Shown here piece by piece: positions 9,167 through 17,267 of a DNA stretch of 64,000 bases. This stretch comes from Acidisarcina polymorpha (lineage in GTDB: Bacteria; Acidobacteriota; Terriglobia; Terriglobales; Acidobacteriaceae): contig NZ_CP030840.1 in assembly GCF_003330725.1 (NCBI RefSeq), forward strand, positions 5,208,001 through 5,272,000. The letters are read 5' to 3'. A model generated the notes under the pieces. It was not told the origin of the DNA, searched no databases, and saw only the letters and a program-made list of their open reading frames with translations. Each line of letters starts with the position of its first letter. The stretch's first letter is position 1. Position numbers and translations under genes: made by a program.

Positions 9167-10579
9167 TTAGATATTATCTGCTGCGATCCGGCGGCCGCTA
9201 TTGCCGTAACGCAGCAGTTGCATGAAGCCGTAATCCATGTGCAGCTGCTGATGACAATGAAAGAGGCTGTTTCCCGGGTTATTCGCCAGAAGATCCGCTT
9301 CGATGACGTTGTAACGTTCGAGCCGCACAGTATCTTTGAAAATTCCGGATACGGGGACCTGATCCACCCGCTTCAGTTCAAAGCTGTGCCGGTGCAGGTG
9401 GACGGGATGAGCGCAGCCAGTCGCATTCATCATGCGCATCCGATAGCGCTGCCCTTCGCGCAGGTAAACCGGCTCAATGTCGGGGTACGAGCGCCCGTTG
9501 ATGGTCCAGCGATCGATGCTGCCAGGGGCATCGGAGTTCTTTTCAAAGAGCATCTCGAGAGTCTCGATGGGCGTCTCCTCGCTGCCTGGCTTCTTCGGCT
9601 GCGGCATGCTGAATCGCGCATAGGACCAATCAACGACCTGAGGCGGATTCCAAACTGCGGCGCCTTGGTGATTAGCATATTCGACGCGAATTCCTAAACC
9701 GCGGTCGCGCTCGGTTGCATCCAGCGAACCAAGGACCCAGTTACCAGGGGCATCCATCTCGACGATGGCATCGATCCGTTCGGCTACGCCCAGCGACAGC
9801 ACCTCTACCTTGGCCGGGTTGGGAACGGCGTTCCCGTCAAGCGCGAGCACCGTGAACCGGTGGCCGGGCAGACTGAGCCAGACATCTTCCGTCGCACTGG
9901 CGTTGAGAAAATGAAACAGGACGCGCTGCCCCGCGCGGACCCGGAGCGGTTCAGCCGTGCTTAAAAGCTTGTCGTTAAAGGACGCATAGCGGTAAGTAAT
10001 CTCAGGGCAAGACTCGGATTGCTCCTGGGCAGGCACAAACGAGGGCTCCCAATGATGGACAGCCAGAAAGACTTCCTGATCGTAGTCCCCCGGCTGGCTG
10101 CGGGGCTCCACGAGTAGAAATCCGAACTGGCCGCTGTAGGTGGCTCGATTGAGATCGGTCAGCGCCATGGTGTGCGTGTGATACCAGCGCGTTCCCGAGG
10201 GGGCAGGAGTGAAACGATATTCGACTTTGGCCCCGGGCGCGATCATGGGGCTGCCCTCTTCCATCGCTCCGTCGGCGAGCGCACCGATATGCAGGCCATG
10301 CCAGTGGACCGATTCAGCGCTGGCGGTCTTATTGACAACGGAGACCGTCACCGGCACACCTTCTCGCATTCTCAGAATTGGGCCCGGTGCTTTGCCGTTG
10401 TAACCGGTCGTCTGCACAACCACGCCTGGAGCTAATTCGACCGTGACGGGAGTAATCTCAAGGGAGAATTGCTCGACGGTTGAAGACCAGGCCAGAGAGC
10501 GGTCGATCAGCGACACGGCGCCGGCGCTTGCGGCGAGTTGAAGAAATTGCCTGCGGTCCATCGGCCCGTGGTCGATCAT
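9167..10579 (-). CDS. Tat-exported three-domain multicopper oxidase
   Basis: Laccase-type oxidase that couples one-electron oxidation of a substrate or metal to reduction of O2 to water in the periplasm. From the ATG at 10577-10579 (GGAGAG 5-6 bases upstream) the protein begins with a Tat signal, MDRRQFLQLAASAG at residues 7-20. The four copper motifs are present: HWHGLHIG, WYHTHT, HPVHLHRHSFEL and HCHQQLHMDYGFM. At the type 1 site, the residue ten after the ligand Cys442 is Phe452. CueO-type bacterial enzymes have Met there, and high-potential fungal laccases have Phe or Leu. There is no Met-rich insert as in CueO. About 470 residues, usual size. The likely substrate is unknown (phenolics, amines or metals). 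Confidence 0.92.
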   Translation of the reverse strand: MIDHGPMDRRQFLQLAASAGAVSLIDRSLAWSSTVEQFSLEITPVTVELAPGVVVQTTGYNGKAPGPILRMREGVPVTVSVVNKTASAESVHWHGLHIGALADGAMEEGSPMIAPGAKVEYRFTPAPSGTRWYHTHTMALTDLNRATYSGQFGFLLVEPRSQPGDYDQEVFLAVHHWEPSFVPAQEQSESCPEITYRYASFNDKLLSTAEPLRVRAGQRVLFHFLNASATEDVWLSLPGHRFTVLALDGNAVPNPAKVEVLSLGVAERIDAIVEMDAPGNWVLGSLDATERDRGLGIRVEYANHQGAAVWNPPQVVDWSYARFSMPQPKKPGSEETPIETLEMLFEKNSDAPGSIDRWTINGRSYPDIEPVYLREGQRYRMRMMNATGCAHPVHLHRHSFELKRVDQVPVSGIFKDTVRLERYNVIEADLLANNPGNSLFHCHQQLHMDYGFMQLLRYGNSGRRIAADNI

Positions 10580-10751
10580 CGACACTCTCCGACCAGGGTT
10601 GGCCCTTCGCTCTTCCAGTTGATAAATTCAGCTAGAAGCGTTCTACACTGCATGTGCCGCAGTGTAGCACCGCAGGTCATCTGGAACGCCAAAACCAGGA
10701 GGGTGTCTGTCACAGGAGAGACAAGAGAAGTCAATTGACCGGGCGCTCGGT

Positions 10752-12563
10752 ATGGATGAGCAAATCACCCGAGCCGACCACGTCGATGGCCACGCTCGGA
10801 CGATCGACACCGCAAGCAGCGAGGACAGCCTACTCGCGGCGGAGCAATGGGACGGCTACGGCGGCGAAGGAGACTATGCCAAAGCCAATGGGAATACCCA
10901 CGCCGTGATGCGGGCGGGACACGGCATCCGCGACGCGGTCTACTCGGGGAGGCTCAATGAGGCGCAGGCGATTGAAGAGACCCTCGACTGTGTTGTTGTC
11001 GGCGGAGGAATCAGCGGTTTGGCTGCCGCCCACCTTTACACCGAGAACACGGGACGCTCAAAGCGCTGCCTGATCCTCGAAGATCATGCGATCTTTGGCG
11101 GCGAGGCGCGCCGCAATGAATTCCTCGTCGACGGCCAGCGATTGGTCGCCAATCAAGGGTCGGCAATGTTCTTCCCGCCGATGCCGCTTTCTTCTACCCA
11201 GAAGTTCTACGAATCGATCGGCTTCGACGGTCGCCCCTTTCAATACCAGGATTGGGGCGGCGGCCAGCCTGTATTGCCGGTTGCCCAAACTCCATATGCG
11301 GAGGGTGGTCCTCACTCCGGCATGTTTTTCGGAGCGCGCTTTGGTCATCCCGAAGGCCTTTGGCTATTCGATCCATGGGGGAAGAGTCTCGCCGGGGCGC
11401 CGTTTCCTGAACCAGTGAAGCGGGAATTGCTGAGGGCGCGCAAAGAGAAGCCGGCCTTCAGCCCGCCCCGCTCCCATGGCGATGCGGTCGCTCGAGCGCT
11501 CGATAAGATAAGCCTTGAAGATCACCTCATGCAGCGGGATGGACTCAGCCGGGGGACGATCCGTACTTACATGCCTTACGCCGCGAACGGTGCGGGAGCT
11601 TCGGCCGATGAGATCTCCGCCTACGCCGACTATGCTCCGGATCTACTCTTCCCGTGGGACGACTCCTCGGGAGCACAAATGTTTCCGGGAGGAAATACCG
11701 GCATCGCCCGTTTGCTGGTGAAGACAATGCTTCCGAATGCGCTGCCTGGGCCAACTGGACTTGGCTCGGTCTTTGCTCAGAAGGTCGACTTCACCCGGCT
11801 CGATCGCGAGGGGGACCCGGTGCGTATCCGGCTAGGCGCGACGGTCGCCGAAGTGAAGCATGAGGGGGATGCAGTGCGTGTCACTTATGCAGTGAAAGAT
11901 AGATTGTTCGCGGTACGCGCCCGCTCCGTCATCATGGCCGGAGGTTGGAGCACCTGGAGGACGATTCCGGATCTGCCCGAAAGCTATCGCGATGCTTATC
12001 GTCAGTTCTACCGCATGCCGTGCCTGGTAATGAATGTCGCGCTGCGCAACTGGCGTTTCCTGGCAAAAATGGGCATCACCGAAAGTCAATGGTTCGAAGG
12101 ATTAGGCGACTCCTTTGCTGTGCGCCGGATTGCGACCTTTGGCGGTGTTCCCGCAGCGATCAGCCCGGACGACCCGACTGTCTTGACGATGAAAATTCTT
12201 TTTACCGAGCCCGGACTCCCGCTTGCGCAACAGGCGACCCGCGGACGAATGCGTATGTTGAGTACATCCTACGAGGAGTTCGAGCGCCGGATTCGTGAGC
12301 AGTTTACGCTGATGTTCGCGCGGGCGGGCTTTGATGCCCGCCGTGATATCGCGGGAATCATTTTAAATCGCTGGGGCCATGCTTATCTCTGCGCCCAACC
12401 GGGGTTCTTCTTTGGCAGAGACGGCAAACCGGCTCCGCGTGAAATCATCAGAAGCGCTCCTTTCGGCAAGATCGCTTTCGCCAACTCCGACCTTTCCGGC
12501 ATTATGGACCATCGCGCCTCCATTGCCGAGGCGGATCGTGCCGTGAAGCAAATCCTGGCATAA
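10752..12563 (+). CDS. FAD-dependent spermidine dehydrogenase-like oxidoreductase
   Basis: Flavoprotein of the amine-oxidase type. Motif order resembles bacterial spermidine dehydrogenase: GYGGEGDYAKANGNTH and HGIRDAVYSG near residues 35-65, then the FAD-binding VVVGGGISGLAAAH (Gly84-Gly89) and EDHAIFGGEARRNEF. Further features are PGGNTGIARLL near residue 320 (the region that carries substrate residues in the family) and a C-terminal FANSDLSGIMDHRASIAEADRAV typical of FAD-contacting ends. At 603 residues the length is right. Family members are often Tat-exported, but no signal is visible here: the first 33 residues are acidic and hydrophilic. The ATG has no clear Shine-Dalgarno (an AGGAG lies about 35 bases upstream), so the start is uncertain. 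Spermidine as substrate is an inference. Confidence 0.75.
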   Translation: MDEQITRADHVDGHARTIDTASSEDSLLAAEQWDGYGGEGDYAKANGNTHAVMRAGHGIRDAVYSGRLNEAQAIEETLDCVVVGGGISGLAAAHLYTENTGRSKRCLILEDHAIFGGEARRNEFLVDGQRLVANQGSAMFFPPMPLSSTQKFYESIGFDGRPFQYQDWGGGQPVLPVAQTPYAEGGPHSGMFFGARFGHPEGLWLFDPWGKSLAGAPFPEPVKRELLRARKEKPAFSPPRSHGDAVARALDKISLEDHLMQRDGLSRGTIRTYMPYAANGAGASADEISAYADYAPDLLFPWDDSSGAQMFPGGNTGIARLLVKTMLPNALPGPTGLGSVFAQKVDFTRLDREGDPVRIRLGATVAEVKHEGDAVRVTYAVKDRLFAVRARSVIMAGGWSTWRTIPDLPESYRDAYRQFYRMPCLVMNVALRNWRFLAKMGITESQWFEGLGDSFAVRRIATFGGVPAAISPDDPTVLTMKILFTEPGLPLAQQATRGRMRMLSTSYEEFERRIREQFTLMFARAGFDARRDIAGIILNRWGHAYLCAQPGFFFGRDGKPAPREIIRSAPFGKIAFANSDLSGIMDHRASIAEADRAVKQILA

Positions 12564-12628
12564 TCACAGCCCGCCCAAGGGCCCCGATGGTGTTGCGACC
12601 GCATCTGAGTAATTCAAACGAGGTGAAA

Positions 12629-13726
12629 ATGAAGGATGGTCCAGTTCGAGTCGGTATCATCGGCTCGCAATTTCAAGCGGAATGTCATGCCGCCGCAATC
12701 GATATGATTGAGGGTGAAATGACGGTGGTGGCAGTGGCATCCCCAACCCCCGGAAACGCTAAAGCGTTAGCAGATCGTCATAAAATCGCCCGGGTCTACA
12801 GCGACTATCGCGATTTGGCTGCCGACCCGGAAATCGAGGCAGTGACCATTACCTCGCCCAACGCTCTGCATTGCGAAATGGCCGTAACCCTGGCGCAGGC
12901 AGGCAAACATGTCATCTGCGAAAAGCCGCTCTGCGTCACCCTCGACGAAGCAGACAGGATGATCGAAGCGTGCCGTGCTAATAGCGTTCTGCTGCTTTAC
13001 GCGGAGGAGCTTTTCTTCACGCCGAAATACCTCAAGGCGAAAGAGATGGCCAACTCCGGCGCCTTTGGGAAGGTACACCTCATTAAGCAGAGCGAGAAGC
13101 ATTTTGGTCCGCACTCGGAATGGTTTTGGGATGTCAAGCGCTCAGGCGGCGGCGCGCTGCTCGATCTCGGCTGCCACGGAATTGCCTTTGCTTACTGGTT
13201 TCTCGGGCGTCCCAAGCTCTTGAGCGCCTACTCTCATCTGGGCACGTACGTCCACGGCGACAAGACCCAGGCCGATGATGAAGCAGTCACCATCATTGAG
13301 TTCGAAGGTCAGGCGTTCAGCGTTATCGAGAATAGTTGGGCGCGTCGCGGAGGCATGGACGACCGCATCGAAATTTACGGCGAAGGTGGCTTGACCATCG
13401 CCAATCTTCACATGGGAAACGCTCTGCCCACCTATAGCGAATATGGCTTTGGCTATGCGGTAGAAAAGGCCCCAACGACGACCGGCTGGACCTATCCTGT
13501 CTTCGAAGAGTTATGGAACTACGGCTTTCCTCAAGAGATGCGCCACTTCGCACGAGCCATCCGCGGACTGGAATCACCGCAGGCGACCGGCGAAGATGGA
13601 AAGGTAGTGCTCGAGGCGGTGTACGCCGCCTATGCCTCTGCGGGCCTTGGTTGTAAAGTATCGCTGCCTTACCAACCAACGACGGCACGGCCCATCGATG
13701 AATGGTTGAAGAGGAAGCAGGCATGA
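12629..13726 (+). CDS. Gfo/Idh/MocA-family NAD(P)-dependent oxidoreductase (cytoplasmic)
   Basis: Oxidises or reduces a sugar, inositol or keto-sugar using NAD(P). The N-terminal Rossmann motif is VGIIGSQFQAECHAAA. The family signature CEKPLCVTLDEADRM lies near residue 100, followed by the substrate-domain GGGALLDLGCHGIAF with the usual Asp and His. The start at 12629 is preferred over an in-frame ATG at 12587 because GAGGTG lies 4-5 bases before it and the Rossmann fold begins six residues later. Length is 365 residues, typical. No signal peptide. Its stop overlaps the start of the SIS-domain gene by four bases (ATGA at 13723), so the two proteins are translationally coupled and probably act in one pathway on an amino or keto sugar. 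Confidence 0.9.
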   Translation: MKDGPVRVGIIGSQFQAECHAAAIDMIEGEMTVVAVASPTPGNAKALADRHKIARVYSDYRDLAADPEIEAVTITSPNALHCEMAVTLAQAGKHVICEKPLCVTLDEADRMIEACRANSVLLLYAEELFFTPKYLKAKEMANSGAFGKVHLIKQSEKHFGPHSEWFWDVKRSGGGALLDLGCHGIAFAYWFLGRPKLLSAYSHLGTYVHGDKTQADDEAVTIIEFEGQAFSVIENSWARRGGMDDRIEIYGEGGLTIANLHMGNALPTYSEYGFGYAVEKAPTTTGWTYPVFEELWNYGFPQEMRHFARAIRGLESPQATGEDGKVVLEAVYAAYASAGLGCKVSLPYQPTTARPIDEWLKRKQA

Positions 13727-14826
13727 ACCGTCTTCCCATGCTCGAGAACATCTTTGCGCAACCAGCGTCGCATCGAACCCTGCTCGACTACCATGCCGGT
13801 CAAGGAAGCACATCGCTTCAAACATGTGGCGAGCGACTCCGCAACGCCTCGGGAAGATTGATTTACTCAGGGATGGGCGCTTCGATCTTTGCGGTTATCC
13901 CGGCCGTCAGCCGGTTGCTCGAGAACGGTTATCCGGCCCAGATCGCGGAGAGTTCCGAGCTGTTGCATTACGGTAGCGCCTCCTTGACAAAGGAGGATGT
14001 CGGTATTTTGATTTCGCGTTCCGGGGAATCGGTCGAGGTTGTGCGTCTTGCAGAGAAAATGCGAGAGGCCGGTATGACCGTGATCGGTGTCACCAATGTT
14101 CCTGGCTCGCCTCTCGAACAACTCGCCGACCATACCCTGACCATTGGGTCGCAAGCGGACCAGCTGATTGCCGTCCAAACTTATACGGGCACGGTTCTCA
14201 CCCTGCTTCTGCTTGCCGAAGAGGCTATCTCGGGCAGCAGTCTTGAGTTCAGCCAAGCTGCCTCGGCGATGCTGCCGCAGCTTTCGGCCCACATTGACGC
14301 GTGTTTCGAGGCAAGCGAAAGCTGGCGACACTGGTTGGAGCCAAGTGGAGTGCTCTACTTGCTTGGCCGTGGTCCGGCGCTTGCCTCCGTGCAGGAAGGC
14401 GCGCTGCTGATGCATGAGACTGCCAAAGCTTCAGCGGTCGGCATGTCCTCGGGGCAATTCCGCCACGGCCCAGTGGAGTGGGTCTCAGCGGAGTCCCGCG
14501 TGCTTGTGTTCGGCGCGCCTGAGGCAACCCAGGCCATCGACCGGTCACTGGCCAACGATCTCTACCGCATGGGAGCACAGGTCCGCTGGATCGGCCCGTC
14601 GCAAGGCGGCAGCGACAGCGGGGAGCACGCTCCAGCACTCATCCCTTGGCCCGACGTTGCGCCTGCGTTTGCGCCAGTCTTTGACGTTGTTCCCATGCAA
14701 GTTGCATCTTACCGGCTAGCGTTGTGGCGTGGCATTGTTCCCGGAGACTTTCGCTATGCCTCCGAGATCACGTCCGCAGAGTCCGGGTTCCCGCTCTTTC
14801 AATCACGGCATACTTCAAAGGAATGA
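13723..14826 (+). CDS. Double SIS-domain sugar isomerase/deaminase (GlmS isomerase-domain-like)
   Basis: Two tandem SIS domains, as in the isomerase half of glucosamine-6-phosphate synthase, but without the glutaminase domain. SIS 1 shows YSGMGASIFAV, ESSELLHYG and ISRSGESVEVV. SIS 2 shows LYLLGRGPALASVQEGALLMHETA and SSGQFRHGPVEW. Comparison with E. coli GlmS from memory suggests that its catalytic Glu488 (here HETA) and His504 (here FRHG) have counterparts. Lys485 and the C-terminal Lys603 appear replaced (ALLMHE; RYASEITSAE). That argues against a standard GlmS and for an AgaS/NagB-II-like isomerase or deaminase, or a deglycase. Start at 13723 overlaps the upstream stop (ATGA); an AGGAAG lies a few bases upstream. 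367 residues. Confidence 0.82.
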   Translation: MNRLPMLENIFAQPASHRTLLDYHAGQGSTSLQTCGERLRNASGRLIYSGMGASIFAVIPAVSRLLENGYPAQIAESSELLHYGSASLTKEDVGILISRSGESVEVVRLAEKMREAGMTVIGVTNVPGSPLEQLADHTLTIGSQADQLIAVQTYTGTVLTLLLLAEEAISGSSLEFSQAASAMLPQLSAHIDACFEASESWRHWLEPSGVLYLLGRGPALASVQEGALLMHETAKASAVGMSSGQFRHGPVEWVSAESRVLVFGAPEATQAIDRSLANDLYRMGAQVRWIGPSQGGSDSGEHAPALIPWPDVAPAFAPVFDVVPMQVASYRLALWRGIVPGDFRYASEITSAESGFPLFQSRHTSKE

Positions 14827-14867
14827 CATGTATTGAAGGGAAAGGATGGTCTCTTGAATGTAGCTTC

Positions 14868-14896
14868 TTGACACCGCAAACGGCTGTAGATAGAGT
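14868..14896 (+). promoter_or_regulatory. Sigma-70-type promoter for the subunit 3 / GMC / TIM-barrel operon
   Basis: TTGACA at 14868-14873, a 17-base spacer, then TAGAGT at 14891-14896. The -35 is a perfect match and the -10 matches four of six. It sits 35 bases before the ATG at 14931 in a 104-base gap, suggesting that the three genes that follow are a transcription unit separate from the upstream dehydrogenase/SIS pair. Confidence 0.55.
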
Positions 14897-14930
14897 TTGA
14901 AAATCTTTGACGAAGAGTTAAGAGGGCAGA

Positions 14931-15554
14931 ATGGCAGGTCAGGCGCCTAGTCGACGCGAGCTTCTTCAAGCATTGACCCTGGCGGCCGCGGCAAGTGCCT
15001 GTCCCGGGTTCTGTCGCTGGAGTTACGGGCTCAGTGAAGCCGGCGCGCAACAAGCCAATGGTGCTTCCAGTGCGATCGTCAATCCCGTCTATCGTCCATT
15101 GTTTTTCACACCGAAACAATATCGAACGATCGAAGTACTGGCTGAACTCATTTTGCCTTCGATTCAGGATGGCGAAGGCAAGCAGCAACCGGGCGCCCGG
15201 GAGGCAGGCGTCGCCGAGTTCATCGACTTCATGGTGGCGAGCGATCCCTCTTTGCAGCCCCAATTTCGAGACGGGCTGACCTGGCTTGATCACGCCTCGA
15301 TGCCTGCAGGGACATTTGCCGGCTTAGAGCCGCAACAGCAGACCGCGCTTCTCGAGCGACTTGCTTACAAGGCCAGATATAAAGAAAGCGAACAGGCCGG
15401 GCAGCATTTCTTCAAGCTAGTACGCCGGTATACAGTGATGGGTTTCTACACCAGCAAGATCGGTCTCGAATCGCTGGACTATCCTGGGCTCACCTTTTAC
15501 GCAACCTCTCCCGGATGTACTCACGCCGGCAATCCTGAACATACCGGTCTTTGA
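14931..15554 (+). CDS. Tat-exported gluconate 2-dehydrogenase subunit 3-like protein (small subunit of GMC pair 2)
   Basis: Second copy of the Tat-carrier small subunit. The signal is SRRELLQALTLAAAA (residues 7-21), followed by the subunit 3 domain: YRTIEVLAELILPSI, REAGVAEFIDFMVA, a helical middle and a C-terminal RRYTVMGFYTSKIGLESLDYPG, the more conserved form of this family (the copy at 5631 diverges there). 207 residues. An AGAGGG box lies a few bases before the ATG. The flavoprotein gene starts 27 bases after its stop. In the well-studied FAD-dependent glucose dehydrogenase complexes the equivalent gamma subunit is needed for folding and export of the flavoprotein; I infer the same here. 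Confidence 0.9.
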   Translation: MAGQAPSRRELLQALTLAAAASACPGFCRWSYGLSEAGAQQANGASSAIVNPVYRPLFFTPKQYRTIEVLAELILPSIQDGEGKQQPGAREAGVAEFIDFMVASDPSLQPQFRDGLTWLDHASMPAGTFAGLEPQQQTALLERLAYKARYKESEQAGQHFFKLVRRYTVMGFYTSKIGLESLDYPGLTFYATSPGCTHAGNPEHTGL

Positions 15555-15581
15555 TCTTGACTCTAGGATGGGGCGCAATTC

Positions 15582-17267
15582 TTGGACACTTATGATGTCA
15601 TCGTAATCGGCACGGGGGCGGGCGGTGGCATGGCCATCAAGACCCTCTGTGAAGCGGGCCTCAAGGTCTGTGCGTTAAACGCCGGACGCCAGTTGGATCC
15701 CGCCAAGGATTTCCGTCACCATCGGCTGCCGTATGACATGAAATTCCGCGGCTTTGATTCTCCGGAACGCCGCGCCCAGAGCGTCGGCTACATGGATAGC
15801 GAGTATGTCGCTCCGGACGCATGGGAGCACGAGATCGCCTACGCGACCGCCGAAGGAACACGTTGGACGTGGCCTCGATCGAACGCCGTCGGCGGCAAGA
15901 CGAACTTCTGGGGCCGCTCTGCCGCGAGAATGGCTGAGATTGATTTCAAGGCTGCCTCGCGCGATGGATTCGATGTCGACTGGCCGATTTCTTATGACGA
16001 GATCGCCCCTTACTACACCCGCGTGGAAGAGATGATTGGCGTGGCCAGCACCATACAGAATCGGACTTCCAATCCCGATGGTAGATATCTGCCGCCTATC
16101 AGCTTTCGATGCCTGGATCACATCATCGAAGCCGGAGCGAAGAAATCGGGCATTCCTTATCTTCCCGACCGCATCGCGCAACTTACTAAGGAGCATCAAG
16201 GCCATCCGCCATGTCATTACTGCGGGAATTGTACGGAGGGGTGCGATGTGGGAGCTTTTTTTTCATCGCCGTACTTCCTTCTACCCACCGCCCATGCGAC
16301 CGGCAATCTCGAGCTGCGAACCAATGCGGTCGCTCGCGAAATCCTCGTTGATTCCGATGGCCGCGCCAAGGGCGTCGCTTACATCGATCGCACTAACCGC
16401 GCTGAGCGGGAAGTTTATGCCAAGGCCGTCGTGGTCGCTGCATCCTGCGCGACTACGGCGCAGATCATGTTGAATTCGAAATCAAGACACTGGCCTAGCG
16501 GCATAGCCAACTCCAGCGGGCAGCTAGGCAGAAATCTTTGCGATCACCTCTATGGCACTTCCGGATACGGATATCTTCCCCAGCTCCTTGGCCAGCCCAG
16601 CTTTCCTGACAATGTTTCCACAGCCACTGTGGCGTGGCTGCCGCGATGGCAGAACCTGGACAATCCCAAGCAGGAAAAATTCATACGCGGCTACTCTTTC
16701 TATCCCGGCGGTGGCTGCGATGTGTTTCCGAGCTACTACGACGATATTGAAGGCTTCGGTGCGTCCTATCGGGCTGAGATCAAGCGCCGCTACCCCACTC
16801 CGGTAAGCTTTACGGTGCAGGCACCATCACAGCGCTCCGATCAGAACTTCGTCGACATTGATCCAATCAAGAAGGATGTTTTCGGCAACCCCCAAGTACG
16901 CTTCCATTTTGCCTGGGATGAGAACACGATGAAAATGTGGGAGCACTCCGTGCAGGTATGCAAAGAGCTCTTCCATAACATGGGCGGCGTCTACCAAGGC
17001 CATGGCGAACCGGAGTCGCCCGGATGGAGTCTGCATGAGACAGGGACTTGCCGCATGGGCAACGATCCACAGCATTTTGTCACGAATCGCTTCGGCCAGA
17101 CTCACGATGTCCCCAATCTTTATGCCTGCGACGCCAGCGTGCTGCTCAACTGTACTGACAAGACCACTACACTTTCCGTTCTAGCGTTTTCTTTGCGTAC
17201 CTCCGAATACATTGTCAACCAGTTCAAGGCAGGTTCCCAAACGTCTACCGTTCCGAGCCGAGGATGA
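15582..17267 (+). CDS. GMC-family FAD oxidoreductase with a four-cysteine cluster (flavoprotein of pair 2)
   Basis: FAD-dependent sugar or glycoside dehydrogenase subunit. The start is a TTG at 15582-15584, fixed by AGGATGGGG 9 bases upstream and by the FAD-binding fold that follows at once (DVIVIGTGAGGGMAIKTL). Further landmarks are GGKTNFWGRSAARM, DWPISYDEIAPYYTRVEE, CHYCGNCTEGC with cysteines at 211, 214, 217 and 221, SLHETGTCRMGND and the C-terminal KTTTLSVLAFSLRTSEYI. The Cys spacing (C-x2-C-x2-C-x3-C) lies where FAD-dependent glucose dehydrogenases bind a 3Fe-4S cluster, so an Fe-S relay is likely. No signal peptide: it should travel with the Tat subunit upstream. Its stop overlaps the next gene's start by four bases. 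561 residues. Confidence 0.92.
   Translation: MDTYDVIVIGTGAGGGMAIKTLCEAGLKVCALNAGRQLDPAKDFRHHRLPYDMKFRGFDSPERRAQSVGYMDSEYVAPDAWEHEIAYATAEGTRWTWPRSNAVGGKTNFWGRSAARMAEIDFKAASRDGFDVDWPISYDEIAPYYTRVEEMIGVASTIQNRTSNPDGRYLPPISFRCLDHIIEAGAKKSGIPYLPDRIAQLTKEHQGHPPCHYCGNCTEGCDVGAFFSSPYFLLPTAHATGNLELRTNAVAREILVDSDGRAKGVAYIDRTNRAEREVYAKAVVVAASCATTAQIMLNSKSRHWPSGIANSSGQLGRNLCDHLYGTSGYGYLPQLLGQPSFPDNVSTATVAWLPRWQNLDNPKQEKFIRGYSFYPGGGCDVFPSYYDDIEGFGASYRAEIKRRYPTPVSFTVQAPSQRSDQNFVDIDPIKKDVFGNPQVRFHFAWDENTMKMWEHSVQVCKELFHNMGGVYQGHGEPESPGWSLHETGTCRMGNDPQHFVTNRFGQTHDVPNLYACDASVLLNCTDKTTTLSVLAFSLRTSEYIVNQFKAGSQTSTVPSRG

Noticed and set aside
12611-12628. ATTCAAACGAGGTGAAA upstream of the cytoplasmic Gfo/Idh/MocA gene resembles the left half of the 17-bp operator
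   Set aside because: The right half does not fit (GG in place of TT) and it overlaps the Shine-Dalgarno, which explains the AGGTGA.
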